From Chinchilla lanigera (taxonomy: Eukaryota > Chordata > Mammalia > Rodentia > Chinchillidae), in assembly GCF_000276665.1 (NCBI RefSeq), contig NW_004955483.1, positions 8,191,514 to 8,255,513 on the forward strand: DNA of 64,000 bases. Direction: 5' to 3'. A program made the position numbers and the translations under genes. This document shows positions 21,320 to 33,658 of the stretch, one piece after another; position 1 is the first letter of the stretch, and every line of letters starts with the position of its first letter. The notes beneath the pieces were generated by a model. It had not been told where the DNA came from. It made no database searches and was given only the letters and a program-made list of their open reading frames with translations.

Positions 21320-21425
21320 GGCTGGGGATTTAGCTCAGCGGCAAAAGCGCCTGCCTGGCAAGTGCAAGGTCGTGAGTTCGGTTCCCGGTACCGGAGAAAA
21401 ACAACAAAACAAAACAAAACAAAAC
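21320..21425 (+). repeat. ID SINE, young subfamily, near-consensus
   Basis: CpG-retaining ID: 'ggggatttagctcagcggca', 'aaaagcgcctgcctggcaag', 'tcgtgagttcggttcccggt', then an (AAAAC)n tail. Duplication 'aagaaggcctgagaaaggg' (21301-21319) versus 21426-21444, one mismatch. Confidence 0.97.
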
Positions 21426-21444
21426 AAGAAGGTCTGAGAAAGGG

Positions 21445-22225
21445 ATATGGGTTTCTGTACATGTTCTGCTCTCTGTTGTTCCTAAGGAACGTAAGAAGGT
21501 AAATTTAACCAGTGAAGTCCATAATCCTGCGGCCTTATTTGGTCATCTGTTAATAAATAATTTTGTAACAGCAGATGCATTTTCGGATTCATATATTCTT
21601 AATCTTCCATACCTCTAATCACGTATAAAGTTTGCACTCAGAATTATTCCGATCTCTTCTCATTTCTAGAACAGAATCAGCTTGCTCTCAGCTCTTTCAC
21701 TTCAGAATGAGGAAGCAGAGATTTGTCATTTTGTGTTTATGGAGATCAACCGAAAAGATCAGATACTCCACACTCTGAAACTCTGCCAGATGTAATTTAC
21801 ATTTGAACAAAGATTACAATAGAACAAGGATTAAGTTAAACAATTAGAGCAGTATGCTACAGACTATATCCTAGGAGAACTATTTGGGTCACTAGTTTTT
21901 GTTTTCAGCAGACTCTTGCATTGTGAATGCTCAGTAAATTGGTTGTAATTAATAATTGTCTTTGTGCAAGTCTTTGTGTAAGAAGGGAGCTAGCTAAAAT
22001 AAGTTTGTGATTACATTTTATAGGAAATATATCATGTTAGTTAATCAGTGAGTTTTATGAGTGTATGAGTTCTTGTAATTATTACTTCCAAAGTTTACCA
22101 GTAGTGTAATAATTGTCAAGTCTTTAACTGTGATTAATTTTGGTCTGTTATTGTGTTATTATTTAGGCTAAAAGCTGGAGTTGACACTTTTTTACCTTAA
22201 GTACACTACTATGGCGATCTGTATA
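21445..22225. other. KIF13A: Intronic sequence, nothing recognised
   Basis: No repeat or gene assigned. Confidence 0.4.
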
Positions 22226-22227
22226 GT

Positions 22228-22388
22228 GCAGGGCTTTTTAAACTGGGGTGAATGAATCACTGAAATTAAATGCAAATAGTGTGTTTGTGCGTATTACCTT
22301 TCTCAGGGAGAGAGTTTATATCTTTGGTCAAATTTTCAAAAGTGTCCACAACTCTGGAAAGTGAAGAACACTAGTGTCAGGTATACTT
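22228..22388 (+). repeat. hAT-Charlie fragment (MER58-like)
   Basis: 'gcagggctttttaaactggg', 'ttctcagggagagagtttat', 'tcaaattttcaaaagtgtcc' and 'acaactctggaaagtgaaga' match the MER58 pattern. Confidence 0.65.
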
Positions 22389-23640
22389 TGTGGTTGTATT
22401 TCAAAGCGTGTTTTTCTCTCCCTACCCTAACTGTATTCGCCAGTTTCCCTTCCTTAGGAGAAATGCACTAACAACAAAGTACATTTTAAAATCCTTTATC
22501 CAGTCAAGGTCTCCAGACTACTATAGTTGTTTATAGTAAAGTGCTAAAATATATCAGCAACTACCTAGTACGTCTGTAATCACTCAGTAGCCAGAATGAA
22601 AATGTTGTGGGTGGCTTTAATTCATAGCAAGAAGGGCTTTGTGGTTATAATAAATATTAAGCAGCACTTTCCACAAAGCCGTTGGTCACATGCTTTGTCT
22701 CACTAGTAATTAACTTATCAATGAGCTATGGTACACTCTGGTGACTTTTTCCTAAAAGATTTATACTTACGACAAATGAGGGCACAATAAATTTTTCTAT
22801 GCAAAGTACTTTTCTGACCCAGAGGAGACTAATGCAAAGTTCTAATGAGCTGTGATGGATGGTGGAGGTGAGTGTCAGTGTCTCGTTTGAGGTGTCGCAC
22901 ATTCCCTTCTCCCTCGGTGTGTGTCCGCACAGGTCATGTTGTATATTGCACCAGTGACTTGGGTATTCATACTGACTATAATATAAAGCAAAAAGCTGTT
23001 GATCATTAGTTGGAAAACATCTGAGAGTGGATTCTGCTTTCAAAGAACTTAGCTCCCACCTGCTGCTGCATAGGCCTTCTGCAGTACAGCAGTAAAGAAA
23101 GTGACGTGGTCAGTGCCGCGCCAGGTTTGGGAACCAGTGTTTCCCTTCAGCGTTTATGCAGCAGAATTTACTTCACTGTAGAAAATGTAGTGTTGAGAGA
23201 GTGAGTTGATTTATGTCTTTTTTTTCTGAAGATGGGAGACACTTGACTCTGTGTTTCCTGTCCCCCAGAGAAAACAATACTCTTTTGAATCAGAAATTTG
23301 TGAATTCACAATGTCCCTTTAACCCAGCACCATCACTTTTTGTGTCATTTGAAACCACTTCACTGCTCAATGACAATTCATCTAGGCCCAGGACACTTTA
23401 ATAACGACTCTTCCAGTGGAGCCTGTTCTCCTCCTTCAGTCTGGCCACTCTAGCACCTCCTTGCCTGGGACCAAAGGGGAGCAGGAAACTCAATTAAGTG
23501 ACTTTAATACATTTAAAGAAAAACGAAGAATTTAGACTAGAATAGAGACATAGAAGGACTATCCTCAGCATCAAATGCTGTTTGTTTCCTGTGCTGAGAT
23601 TTCAGTTTCTTTTTGAGAAACACAGTTTTAATTTTTTTTT
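22389..23640. other. KIF13A: Intronic sequence, nothing recognised
   Basis: No SINE or old repeat identified. A 105-codon minus-strand open frame at 22726-23043 has no recognisable domain. Confidence 0.4.
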
Positions 23641-23657
23641 TAATTTAGAAAAAAATG

Positions 23658-23788
23658 TTAAGAGCCAGATGTGGTGGCACACGCCTCTAATCCCAGCACT
23701 TGGGAAGCTGAGGTGGGAGGCTCACCCTGAGTTGAAGGCCAGCCTGAACTGCACGGTGAGATCATCTCTCAAAAAAACAATCAACTGA
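23658..23788 (+). repeat. B1 SINE
   Basis: 'gccagatgtggtggcacacg' head, 'taatcccagcacttgggaag', 'gaaggccagcctgaactgc', then an A-rich tail. Confidence 0.93.
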
Positions 23789-23937
23789 ACCACCCCCCCA
23801 ACAAAAAAAACCACATCAAGTTGCCAGAATAGCAAATTTACACATTTTAAATCCTTCAAGCATTTGCTTTTATCATAATGTCTTTGTGGGGAGAAAAGTT
23901 TATTTCATCTCTTTGAGATTGAAAGTGTCATAGCCAT

Positions 23938-24255
23938 TTAGCCCTTAATTATCAAGAGAATTCCATTTCTCACAGTCCTGGAGGCTAGAAGCTTGAGATA
24001 AGGCGCTGGAGGGTTGGTTTCTCCTGAGGCCTCCATCTTTGGCTTGAACATGGCCGCTGTCATCTGGTGCCTTCGCTGTGATCTTTCTGTTTGCTTCCGT
24101 GTCCTGATCTCGTTAAAAGAATAGAGGTCATACTGGAATAGGATCCACTCTATTTTAACTTAATTTCCTTTTTAAAGACTCTGTTTCCAGATACAGTCAC
24201 ATTCTGAGGATGAGGGGGCGGTTAGGACTTTATCATTTGGGGGAGGGGAGCATGC
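23938..24255 (-). mobile_element. MaLR (MLT1/MST-type) LTR fragment
   Basis: 'tctcacagtcctggaggcta' followed by 'gaagcttgagataagg', then 'actctgtttccagatacagt', 'cacattctgaggatgagg' and 'ggttaggactttatcatt' are the inverted MaLR LTR landmarks in order. Confidence 0.8.
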
Positions 24256-24935
24256 AGTTTGGTTCAGAAGAGGAATTTAAAATGGTTTAGGGCTTCTCCT
24301 GAAGGTTGAGATTTGTATATTTTTCACTTCACTTTAATGTAATTAGACCAGAGTTCATAGACCCAGGCTATTTGAAATACACGGAGAGCAAACCAGCAAC
24401 TTAATGGGTTTATTAGGAGGGTAATATATTTGGGTAGTGGAATGGATTCCACCCTTGAAACACCAATTAAAACGTCTTCAGTGATTTAGAATTACATATG
24501 TTAAGTCCTAACTAATTAAAAAGTTTGTCATAAAAAACTGCTAACTACAGGAGTTTTTGTTATGCGGGTAAAAAATGTGTGGCACTTGAAATGCAAATAA
24601 TCCTGTTGTTTTACATCAAGTTAATTACATAGCCATAAGCCCCAGACCTGTTCAGCTGTATTATACACATAGCCCCCTGCAAGGCCTCTCCTGGGAAACC
24701 CTGGTGCCGTGTCTGCTGAGGGAAACTGAGTTCTGTCTTAATTCTGCTGTGCATCTTGAAAGAAGGAGTCCCTGCTTAGAGGGATGGAATATACAGCGTG
24801 GATGGTTGATCTTTGACTTCTACTTAGATTGAATCTGTAGGTTCACTAACGGTACTTTCCTCCCACAGGTAAATTGGTTAAACAGTAACGCTTTGTCCAT
24901 TGAAGATAATTTCCTTGCACTACTCTCTTGTTATG
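24256..24935. other. KIF13A: Intronic sequence, nothing recognised
   Basis: No repeat or gene assigned. Confidence 0.4.
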
Positions 24936-24937
24936 CA

Positions 24938-25095
24938 GTATGGTTCGCAGACCTGAAAAACTGGCACACCTTGGGAGCTTGTTAGAAAATGCTGACTCTC
25001 AGGCTGCACACCAGATTTATTGAATCAAAGATGTACAGTTTCACAAGATTCCCATGTAATCTGTGTACATGTTCAAGCATAAGAAGGGCTTTACA
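24938..25095 (+). repeat. hAT-Charlie fragment (MER1-like)
   Basis: 'tggttcgcagacctgaaaaa', 'ttgggagcttgttagaaaat', 'gctgactctcaggctgcac' and 'cccatgtaatctgtg' follow MER1 order. Confidence 0.7.
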
Positions 25096-25184
25096 TGGTG
25101 ATAGTAGCAGGACTTTAACTGAACTTTTTACCAAAAAATGCCTAGCAATGAATTTTGTCCCTGTTTTCCTGTGTATTGTGTTAT

Positions 25185-25345
25185 ATCTGATTGCTATGGA
25201 CAGAGGGCTGTCTCTGGCTTTGTCACTTACCAGCTGATAACCTTTCTTCCCTTCTCTTTTCTCATCTATAAGTGAAGATAATGCTGAGAGATTAAAGGAG
25301 TAAAAGTACATAGGGTTCTTAGAACATTGCTAGGCAGTGTTGTTA
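25185..25345 (+). repeat. MIR
   Basis: 'ctggctttgtcacttaccag', 'ccttctcttttctcatctat', 'aagtgaagataatgctg' and 'gttcttagaacattgctagg' follow the MIR consensus. Confidence 0.78.
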
Positions 25346-26235
25346 TTGACCACGTATGTTCAACACTCAGGTTCGTTTGGTTGCTGCTGACCAAATCAAA
25401 GGAGGCTGTATATTTTGGTAAAAAAGAAAAAAGGACGTATTTAAAGCTAGCTCCAAGGAGATGGAGGGGACCATTTACCTCAAATAACCATCTCACCTTG
25501 TACAGGTGAAGAAGGGTCTTTTAGAGTAAGAATTCCGACAATGTAGGTCTCCATGCTTGCTTGATGGTTTCCAGCTCATTGACCCCTTTCCTGTGCAGAG
25601 GAAACTGGACTCCTGCCTCCTGCAGCTGGAATCTCTATATTGTCACTTCATCTGGGCAGAGGAGAGGAGGGGCTGTCGGTTATGTGCTCAGCAGGAAGAA
25701 GTTCAGAGAAACTGCTTATCTCTATAAGAAAAAATCAAACTTTTGAAGTTCTATTTTGTAGTACCAGCTACAGTATTAGTCATGATTATATAAGTAACTG
25801 CTGTTATAATTCTTCTATTAATTATTACCACTACTATCATATAATCAAACCAAGTGGCATTTACTTAATCTAGGAAAATGCCTAGTGAGTATGTAATAAT
25901 AAATGCAGTAATTGCTTTATGGTGAGCAATTCTTCCCATGAATGCAGATATGATTGCACTCCCCTGGGTAATTCATCCAAACTTTTAAACTCCTCCCTGA
26001 CAAAAGCAAAAAACTGTAGAGCTTGTAAAATAAAAGCTTGATGTAGGAAAAGTGTCCATGAACCATCTATCCCACCCACCCACACCCACCCCGCTTTTCT
26101 ACCACGAAGACACTCAAAATCTGTGTTTCAGTTGTGACTTTCTTGTTTGACAGCATTGTCTCTTCCCAGGAAAGCTCTGGTTATACTGGGATGACAGTGT
26201 GTTTGTACTTGTGCTACTTATAGCCTGTGCCACTT
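25346..26235. other. KIF13A: Intronic sequence, nothing recognised
   Basis: Contains a CCCA-rich patch at 26068-26092. Otherwise nothing assigned. Confidence 0.4.
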
Positions 26236-26275
26236 ATATCCCCCCCCTCCTTCCCTCCCTCCCTCTCTCTCTTGG
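26236..26275 (+). repeat. Pyrimidine-rich low complexity (CCCT/CT)n
   Basis: 40 bases with only C and T apart from flanks. Confidence 0.85.
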
Positions 26276-26312
26276 TCTGGTGACTTCCAGCTCAGTAAGA
26301 GTTGGTCTTCTT

Positions 26313-26411
26313 TTTTTTTTGGTTTTGGTTTTTCTCCGGTACTGGGAACCGAACTCACGACCTTGCGCTTGCCAGGCAGGCGCTTTGCCGCTGAGCTAAA
26401 TCCCCAGCCCC
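26313..26411 (-). repeat. ID SINE, young subfamily
   Basis: 'gaaccgaactcacgaccttg' and 'gccgctgagctaaatcccca' are the reverse complement of the 21320 copy with CpGs kept. Exact 14-bp duplication 'gagttggtcttctt' (26299-26312, 26412-26425). Confidence 0.97.
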
Positions 26412-26425
26412 GAGTTGGTCTTCTT

Positions 26426-27529
26426 GATCCCATGAGTGTATGTAGCATTCCAGCACAGCTTCTGTGAGACTTCATTTCCATTTCAAATGGCTGGACTCTC
26501 AGACTCTAAAGAAGATTATGTTCAGTGACAACAAGAGTGTTGAAGGGATAATAAACTTGAATGGCCTTGAGGAGCAATTATAAATAAAAACAAATCCAGT
26601 GTAACAAATTTCTCTGTAGTGTTACAGTGAAGTATATCATCACTGCTTCGCTGGATATTGGATGTCAGATGTGCTGAAACATCTGTTACTAAGCTGTGCC
26701 CAGAATGTCTTAAGTCTTCCTTGCAGGAAATGTTGTTAATTGATGTCTCCTTTTGGTTTAGGGTTGTTAATATGCAGCAGATGCATGGGGTGGGGACCAG
26801 AAAGCATCTGGGAGCACCTCAAGAGTTTTTCCAAGATTTAAATTTATTTCCCCACATTTTTTATTTAATTGGAGCAAATAATGGTGGTCTTAAGGAATTT
26901 GTGCCAGTTTGCTTGCATAACAGTTGCAGGTGTGTGCAGGTTAAATGACCCATGTCTTTACCATCATGGGGTTTTTGACATGCAAGTCTATAAAATTTCA
27001 TGAGGTTGGTTGACTAAATTGCACTAGTTTTATGGAATGAGTAAATATAAATTAGCTTTGTGTCTGTCATGTATAGCAATAGTGCTTTTTCTTTGTTGGA
27101 GTTGCAAGTCTTAAAACCTTGAGTACAAGTTGATGATTTAAGAAAAACCTCTATTATGGCAACAGAATGCAGGGAAGAGAATTTTTAAGTACCATGTTGG
27201 ATCCATTATAGCTGGGAACTGAGACTGTAGTTTTTAACATTGGATTGAGACTTAGCTGCCAAATTTCAAGAAGGAAGAGTTACTTGGAATTAATATGTCC
27301 TTATTCTTTGTGCAAAGTTTGCTTTAGAGCCTGTCATAAGCATCTGTTTTGAGGCTGCAGTATTATAGTGAGCTCAGTTCTTCATTAGGTGAAGGAGAAA
27401 ACGGGGAATTCCTCTGTCTTTCAGAACTGTTGGGTTTTCATGAAGTCTCCCTGATTTCTTCTGCATGGGGCAGTATCTCCACCCTTAACTCCAGGAATAC
27501 GTCAGCTCTTTCCTTTTGAGTTGGTTCCT
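26426..27529. other. KIF13A: Intronic sequence, nothing recognised
   Basis: No repeat or gene assigned. Confidence 0.4.
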
Positions 27530-27583
27530 GTGTGTGTGTGTGTTGTTGTTGTTGTTTTTGTTGTTGTTGCTGCTGTTGTTGTT
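27530..27583 (+). repeat. (GT)n then (GTT)n simple repeat
   Basis: 'gtgtgtgtgtgttgttgttg' continuing with TTG units and two TGC units; accounts for the poly-Cys and poly-Gln open frames here. Confidence 0.95.
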
Positions 27584-27604
27584 TACCACTTTGGTATGCT
27601 TGTT

Positions 27605-27690
27605 TCTTTTTGTTTTTGAACCTGGAATCAAACTCAGGACCTTGCACTTGCCAGGCCGGCACCATGCCGCTGAGCTACACCCCTGACCCA
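27605..27690 (-). repeat. ID SINE
   Basis: 'gaacctggaatcaaactcag', 'cacttgccaggccggcacca' and 'gccgctgagctacaccc'; flanking duplication 'gcttgtttc' at about 27598 and 27694. Confidence 0.9.
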
Positions 27691-27724
27691 GTTTGCTTGT
27701 TTCATCACCATCCCTTCTTTTCTT

Positions 27725-27780
27725 CATTCAGCAGCTCTTTGTCTTTATTGAGCACTTATTGTGTGTCAGGCCCATGCTTC
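27725..27780 (+). repeat. L2/MIR-like fragment
   Basis: 'tattgagcacttattgtgtg' followed by 'tcaggcccatgc' is the ubiquitous L2/MIR3 signature. Confidence 0.5.
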
Positions 27781-28389
27781 CTAACTGCAATATGCTGTGA
27801 AAACAGAATAGGTTGTATATTCTCATGTTGCACAACTAATAGTCAGATGAATGTGATGCTTAAGGTGCAGAGGTCCATCTCTAAAATTATTCCATAATTT
27901 CATGTGTGAGAGGTCTCACTAACTCACTCCAGTGCCCTATTTAAAGGCAATTTTGCTTCCCTAAACTGCATGAAGAGACTTTTTTGTCACCTTTTCTAAG
28001 CAACACACTTAGATTTACTTCATCTGCAGGCCTGCGGAATAAGCTATTGCAAGCTTAGTTCAGTTACAAGACGAAGCATTTACAAGAACTAAAAACAGTT
28101 TGAAGTTTCTGCTGAGGTCAATGCAGCCTCACAAATTTCATCTATATTGAGTGTGTGTCATCTGTCTCTTGGATTGAGAACCAGCCAGTAATGGCAGCTC
28201 TTGGAATAGTAGATTTCCAGTTGCCGCCCTCCTCCTTGGGTTGTGGGTAGCCAATCCGGATTCCACACCCCCTTTTCCTCTTCATCTGACCCACTCTCTG
28301 TTTGTTTCCCCACCCACTTTTCCCCTTTAGGGAATGCAAAACATTTAAATGTAGCACATAAATCTGCTTCATAGAAATCTGATTATGAT

Positions 28390-28522
28390 GCTGGGTATGG
28401 TGGCTCAGGGCTGTAATCCCAGCGCTCAGGAAGCTGGGGCAGCAGGATCGTGAGTTTGAAGGCAGCCTGAGCGACACAGCAGGTTCAAGGCCAGTTTGAA
28501 CTGAGATCTTACCTCAAAAAAA
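28390..28522 (+). repeat. B1 SINE
   Basis: 'gctgggtatggtggctcagg', 'ctgtaatcccagcgctcagg', two 'ggcagcctg' / 'ggccagtttg' units, then an A tail. Confidence 0.93.
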
Positions 28523-28556
28523 CTTCCCAAAAGGAAAAAATGAAAATCTAATTAGG

Positions 28557-28639
28557 TGCTGAGGATATAGCTCAGTGGCATAAGCACCTGCCTGGCAAGT
28601 GCAAGGTCCTGAGTTCAATTCCCAGAACCAAAAACAAAA
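28557..28639 (+). repeat. ID SINE
   Basis: 'tgctgaggatatagctcagt', 'gcacctgcctggcaagtgca' and 'gagttcaattcccagaacc'; duplication 'aaatctaattagg' (28544-28556, 28640-28652). Confidence 0.95.
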
Positions 28640-28652
28640 AAATCTAATTAGG

Positions 28653-29460
28653 ATGTCAAAAATGAATATGTCTTTTAAGATAATATTTGTGTTGCTCATT
28701 AATATTACTTGTAAATACAGGCATCATCCATATTTGTTTGAGTTAGTGTAGATCTTTTTTATGTTCACACTGGGACAAAATTCTTTGTTTTTGTTTTAAA
28801 AACAGCTTCTATGTATAGTACTCAGCATAAAATAAACGGTAATGTTTAAAGAGTAGGAGATACTGTGGTGTTAAGATCTCTTTAAATTTATACTAATCAG
28901 TATAGTATACAGTGGCTTTTCAATTTGTAAGTACCTAGCTTTTTATCATGTCTGTATATAAATCTAAAAGTACAGGTTTTGTATATAAGCACAGTGTTGT
29001 AAGACTGTCAGAGGCACCTGCCCCGTTCTTCCTGTTACACAGAGGAACTCTTAAACAGAGAGCTGAACTGTGAGGGAATTGAAATTCCCTCTCCTTTGTA
29101 TCAGGGCTTGGTGCGTATTGGCTCCAGACCTGCTGGGGCAGTGGATCTCAGCATAGGCTGCGTGTTAGAAATTGTAGAGAAGTTCGGCTTTCTCCCTCTG
29201 AAGAGTCAGCAATTGAATCTATTAAAATTGACAGTAGATTAGCAGGACATTTATTAGTATGCACAGAGTCATATAAAATATGAAACTGTGAAATATAACA
29301 TTTCAAATAAAATAGAAAATATGAAGGGCGGGCCGATGGTTGAGCCTGAAATAACCTCCTCCTAGGGAAGAGGGAACTGGGGCTGTGGGCATAGGGTGGG
29401 GGATGATTTGGGGGGGAAATGAATGAGGCTGGAGAACAGATGGTGGGCAGGGACAAAGTT
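28653..29460. other. KIF13A: Intronic sequence, nothing recognised
   Basis: No repeat or gene assigned. Confidence 0.4.
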
Positions 29461-29522
29461 CCTCTAAGCTCAGCTTCCCAGAGTGCCGGGATCACAGGTG
29501 TGTGTATCACCACGCCAGGCTT
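29461..29522 (-). repeat. B1 fragment (5' half, truncated)
   Basis: 'ctcagcttcccagagtgccg', 'ggatcacaggtgtgtgt' and 'accacgccaggc': only the inverted head remains. Confidence 0.8.
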
Positions 29523-29835
29523 GTCTGCATTCCTCCTGCCAAGTTCAGTGATGAAGACAACAAAAATAGTTCAGAATAAACTTTCATTTATTAAATATTT
29601 ATGTGGGACCAACAAGTGCAGTTGTTGTAGCCCCTAGAGTGATGAGGAGCTGGACTTAGGTGTCAGGGCTGACTTAAGGTGTCGTGGGATTAAGTCAGTG
29701 CAATCTACCTGATGTCAAGGTGAAGGATCTTTGTGAGAATGATTTGGTATTTATATTTGGTTATTGCTCATACAAATTAAACTATGTTCTACATTCAGCA
29801 GTGGCCATGTTTGTGACATACATTTGGCGCAGGAA

Positions 29836-29989
29836 TTTTATTATTATTATTTGAGACATGGTTTTGCTATATAGTTCAGGCTGACCTTGATTTCATTTTG
29901 TAGCCTAAGCTGGCCTTGAACTGACAGCGATCCTCCTACCTCAGCCTCCCAAGTGCTTGGTTTACAGGCGTGCACCACCATGCCCAGCA
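29836..29989 (-). repeat. B1 SINE
   Basis: (TTA)n tail, 'gagacatggttttgctatat', duplicated inner unit, 'cctcagcctcccaagtgctt' and 'accaccatgcccagc'. Confidence 0.92.
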
Positions 29990-29995
29990 AGCTCG

Positions 29996-30118
29996 CTCAC
30001 AGAGGAGCGAGCGCGCAGGGCCAGCTGGTTGCAGTTTTCCATCACAAGAAAAGCTTTTATAATGTTTTGTGTCAAAGGTAAAAGTAGGTAAAGGAAGCTC
30101 ACACAATCACATCTGGGT
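29996..30118 (+). repeat. Local direct repeat, copy A
   Basis: 'ccagctggttgcagttttcc', 'ggtaaaagtaggtaaaggaa' and 'gctcacacaatcacatctgg' recur in the same order at 30707-30828. Confidence 0.93.
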
Positions 30119-30706
30119 TTTTTTAGATGTCTTTTATTATTTCATTTTTGGGGAGTCTGAGTTTATGATACTAGAAGGCTACACTGGAACAATTCACTTG
30201 ACTTTCTAGTTTCAGGAGCAAGTAATGGAAAAAGAGTAAAAAGTTCCTTGTTGGGAAAGGGTTGGTGTTCACCTCTTCACATAAGCAGCTCACACAGTTT
30301 TCTGTCTTGCCTAAGAGCAAGCGCTTGCCTAAGGGCTTCTGATTGGATGTCACTTTGGGCCAGTGCCCTCTGACCATTAGACAGAAGTGCAAGAGACTGA
30401 ACTATAGTCTCCTTGTCATTATGAAGAAATTCTGCCCTGGATTATAGAAAATGCTTCCTTTTATTTTTACCACTTAAATGTTTATTTTTTTCCATCCTTT
30501 TAAAATAAATGTCAACCCTTAGTGACACAGTTGAGATGGGCTTGAGTTATAAAAGGTAGCTCTTTTTTATAGTAGGAAATATAGCTGTGGATCCTGTGTT
30601 TCCATAGTGATACTGCATTGTAATAAGATCAAAGCCGGGTTGGGAGAGAGGTCTGAAAGACTCCAGGACCCGTGGAGGTGAACGTGGCCGTGAAGCCGTG
30701 TGGCAG

Positions 30707-30828
30707 GCTCACGGGGGAGCGAGCGTGCAGGGCCAGCTGGTTGCAGTTTTCCATTGCAAGAAAATCTTTTATGTTTTGTGTTGAAGGTAAAAGTAGGTAA
30801 AGGAAGCTCACACAGTCACATCTGGTTT
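30707..30828 (+). repeat. Local direct repeat, copy B
   Basis: Second copy about 711 bp downstream of copy A, roughly 90% identical by eye, with small indels. Not a known family to me. Confidence 0.93.
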
Positions 30829-32300
30829 GGGAGTTTATATTTTCCCAATACCTGAAAACACACAGTACTGTCTAAAATCAGCCCTTTGGCACTGTACACG
30901 GAGTATTTTTCCTTCCTGCCAGGAAATCAACAAGCTGTAAAAAATGCAAATTGCTGGTTTGATGATTCTGATTTCTGTTCTGTCTAGCTCGCATTCATTA
31001 AATTATTGTCTTCACTGAAGATTTTAGGCTGAGTGTGTACTTGACCTTGTCTCAGTTTTTTATTTCTTTCATTCAACTTAATTGCATTAGATTTCTGTTA
31101 TTGTCTCTTGTGCCTTTTTTGACTGATAACTTAAAATTTGAGAATGAGAGAAGGGAGAAAGTAATACATGATCATAAAAAACCCACTTAAAAAATCCACT
31201 AACTATTGTTTCTATTTGAAGAGCTTATTATTTTTGTTTTTGTTAAAACCAGACTGTATGAAGGTAAATTGTCTTATTTTCCAAAGTTTAATCTGAACTG
31301 AGAAAGGACAGACAGTGTAAAATCTGCTATGCACACACAAACACATGGTGTAAATATTTCATATAGTGATTGTGTATCCCAAGTAAGTCCCCAGGGCGGA
31401 GTTGTTGTTACAAAGAGGAAAATGCACCCTATGTCCATTTCACTCAGTTTTTGCTGGACCAGTATATAAATGTGACTTGCAGTTGGTAGCCGGGCTTGTG
31501 TTTGTGGCTTGTATATTACGCTGTTTTCTGGAGATGCTCTGAAAGGTTTGCAAACTCCGTCCCTGTCCGACCGCATCACGGTGCAGCTCGATGTGCCCCG
31601 TGTGCCTTATATGAAAACACAGACAGCGGCAAAGGTGAATTTTTAACTTGAGCCTGAATTTTTGGCAGGAAATTAGTGAAGTTTTACCATTCATGAAAAT
31701 TATTGCACTCATTAATTATCATCTTAAAAATCTACTTTTTAGGACAATAGTTAATTTCTGTTTTTTTACTCTCATCCCCATGAACAGGGGAAGGATGTCA
31801 TTTATTGTACCTGGCTTCAAATTAAAAGCTCATATTAATAAAACAGTGTCAAAGTAAATTGGAAAGTTTGATTGAATTACCACTCTTTTAAAAAGAGAAT
31901 ACGATTGTTTCTATTTCCATATTTTTGTGACTAATTCCAGAAGCATCTACTGGCGTTAGAGCCAGAACTCAAGTATTGTTCTGACCCACAATCTTGAGTG
32001 ATTCCTCCAAGTCCCTTGGAATCGTTGACGTCTTCTTGTGCACTGAAATGTTGTCACCGTAGTACACTGCATGGCAGGAAGGATGTAGGATGGGTATGCG
32101 TAATTTTGTCTCACTTTAATCTGCCATCTCGATGCCCCCGGGGTCAGGTAGGCACACATTTTTTCCTGTCATATATGTTACATTTCAGTATTTCCAGACC
32201 ATAACTACCTTTCCCCCTCTGCCTCTTGAGTGAGACCTCCACTATTTCTAATAATATTGTTGATAACAAAAATAAACTAGTACTTGATAGATGATAATGG
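30829..32300. other. KIF13A: Intronic sequence, nothing recognised
   Basis: Mixed AT-rich sequence with a GC-richer patch at 31540-31610. No exon supported. Confidence 0.4.
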
Positions 32301-32309
32301 CTAATACGT

Positions 32310-32460
32310 GTATAGATAAAATGTTATTCTGAGTACTTTACATAATCACTCAATCCTCACACAAAGCCCTAGGAAGCCCATTTTCTAAATGGAGAAACCA
32401 AGGCTGTCAGTGGGAGTAAGCAATCTTCCCAAGTCATCCAGCTAGAAGAGGGCAGCAGGG
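32310..32460 (-). repeat. MIR fragment
   Basis: 'gagtactttacataatcact', 'caatcctcacacaaagcc' and 'cccattttctaaatggag' followed by 'aaaccaaggctg' fit an inverted MIR. Confidence 0.75.
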
Positions 32461-32704
32461 CTCACAGCACCAGCATCCTGGCTCTGTCCTCAGGAGCACA
32501 GTCCTCCTGGCTCGCAGTGCTGCGGCTCTATCTAGGGGCTTCTAACAAAGAAGGACGCGGCTGGAATGCAGTCTTTTCTTATTTGCTGAGAGGAGAGACT
32601 GCTAACCAGTAAATCTTTTACAGATGCTGCAGAGTCATATTATACTTGAACTTGCTTAGAGTTCCTTTGTTCCCATTGCTAGATAACTAAAATTCACATT
32701 CTCG

Positions 32705-32790
32705 AATCATGTCACGCTTTGTGGAAGAGGAAACCAAGACCCAGAACGGCTCAATGATACACTTAAGGTCACAAAGCTTTTTTTTCAATA
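32705..32790 (-). repeat. MIR fragment
   Basis: 'gtggaagaggaaaccaagac' and 'cacttaaggtcacaaagc' fit the inverted MIR core. Confidence 0.6.
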
Positions 32791-33641
32791 GATTAACAAA
32801 GATGTATTTGAGATTTTTTAATCTTACTACAAATCCATTTTTCCCCTGTTAAGATAGGTTTTTGGGTGACCTTGAACAGATAAAAAACTGGACTTGTTAT
32901 TCTGCTTTTCTCTCTTGTGATTTCCCTGGAGTTGGCAAAGGTTTTTTAAAGGTTGTGTATTAAAGATCTGGAGAAGTAATTTGGACAAATTAAGCAGAGT
33001 CTCCATGAAATGCTCCTGCTGCCCACCCCCGCCTGCTTTCTTCTTTCCGTCTCGCAGACTTCCTCCCTGCCCATCCTCATTCTGATCCTAGTCACAGCCC
33101 CTCCTGTGTGTGAGCTGCTGGAGCTTGCCCGCCTGCTCTGGCGTTGTGCATTGGTGCTCGGCTGAGTGGGATGGAGGTGACACAACAGGAGTGTTTAGGT
33201 GACAGTTCTGGTGTGTCAGATGGATGAGTCGGGAGGAGTTTGCTCAGTGCTGGAATGTTGGAAAGCAAAAGCAACTTTCTGAGTAACTAAAAATAGATTC
33301 ATGGGCAGGGTAGAGAAACTAAGGCAGGTATTCCTTATTTTATATACAAAACTTTTTAAAAACCTTATGTAACTACTCAGATAGTTTTCAAAGTGGATTT
33401 TATTAGACCCCAGCATTGCTAAATGACTTGTTTATTCAGCCACCAGCGTCTTAGTCTGGCTCTCGGTGTTTAATTGCATTTGTTTCATGAACCGTTTTGT
33501 GAGGGTGCTCACCCATGCGCACGGCATTCTGGCAGAAGGTATTTATGCAATATTTAGATGATTTTAAAAACATAAGCTTGGTGCTAAAAATGGTTTTTAA
33601 ATTACGGATTTTAAATTTTAAACAATACATATACCAGACCC

Positions 33642-33658
33642 TCACACACACACCGAAG

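Noticed and set aside
21320..21395. tRNA-Ala gene
   Set aside because: A- and B-box-like motifs are present, but the element has a poly-A-type tail and target-site duplication and belongs to a dispersed ID family; it is a SINE.
27438..27897. Frames rich in Gln/Asn or Cys
   Set aside because: They translate the (GT)n/(GTT)n simple repeat and an ID element.
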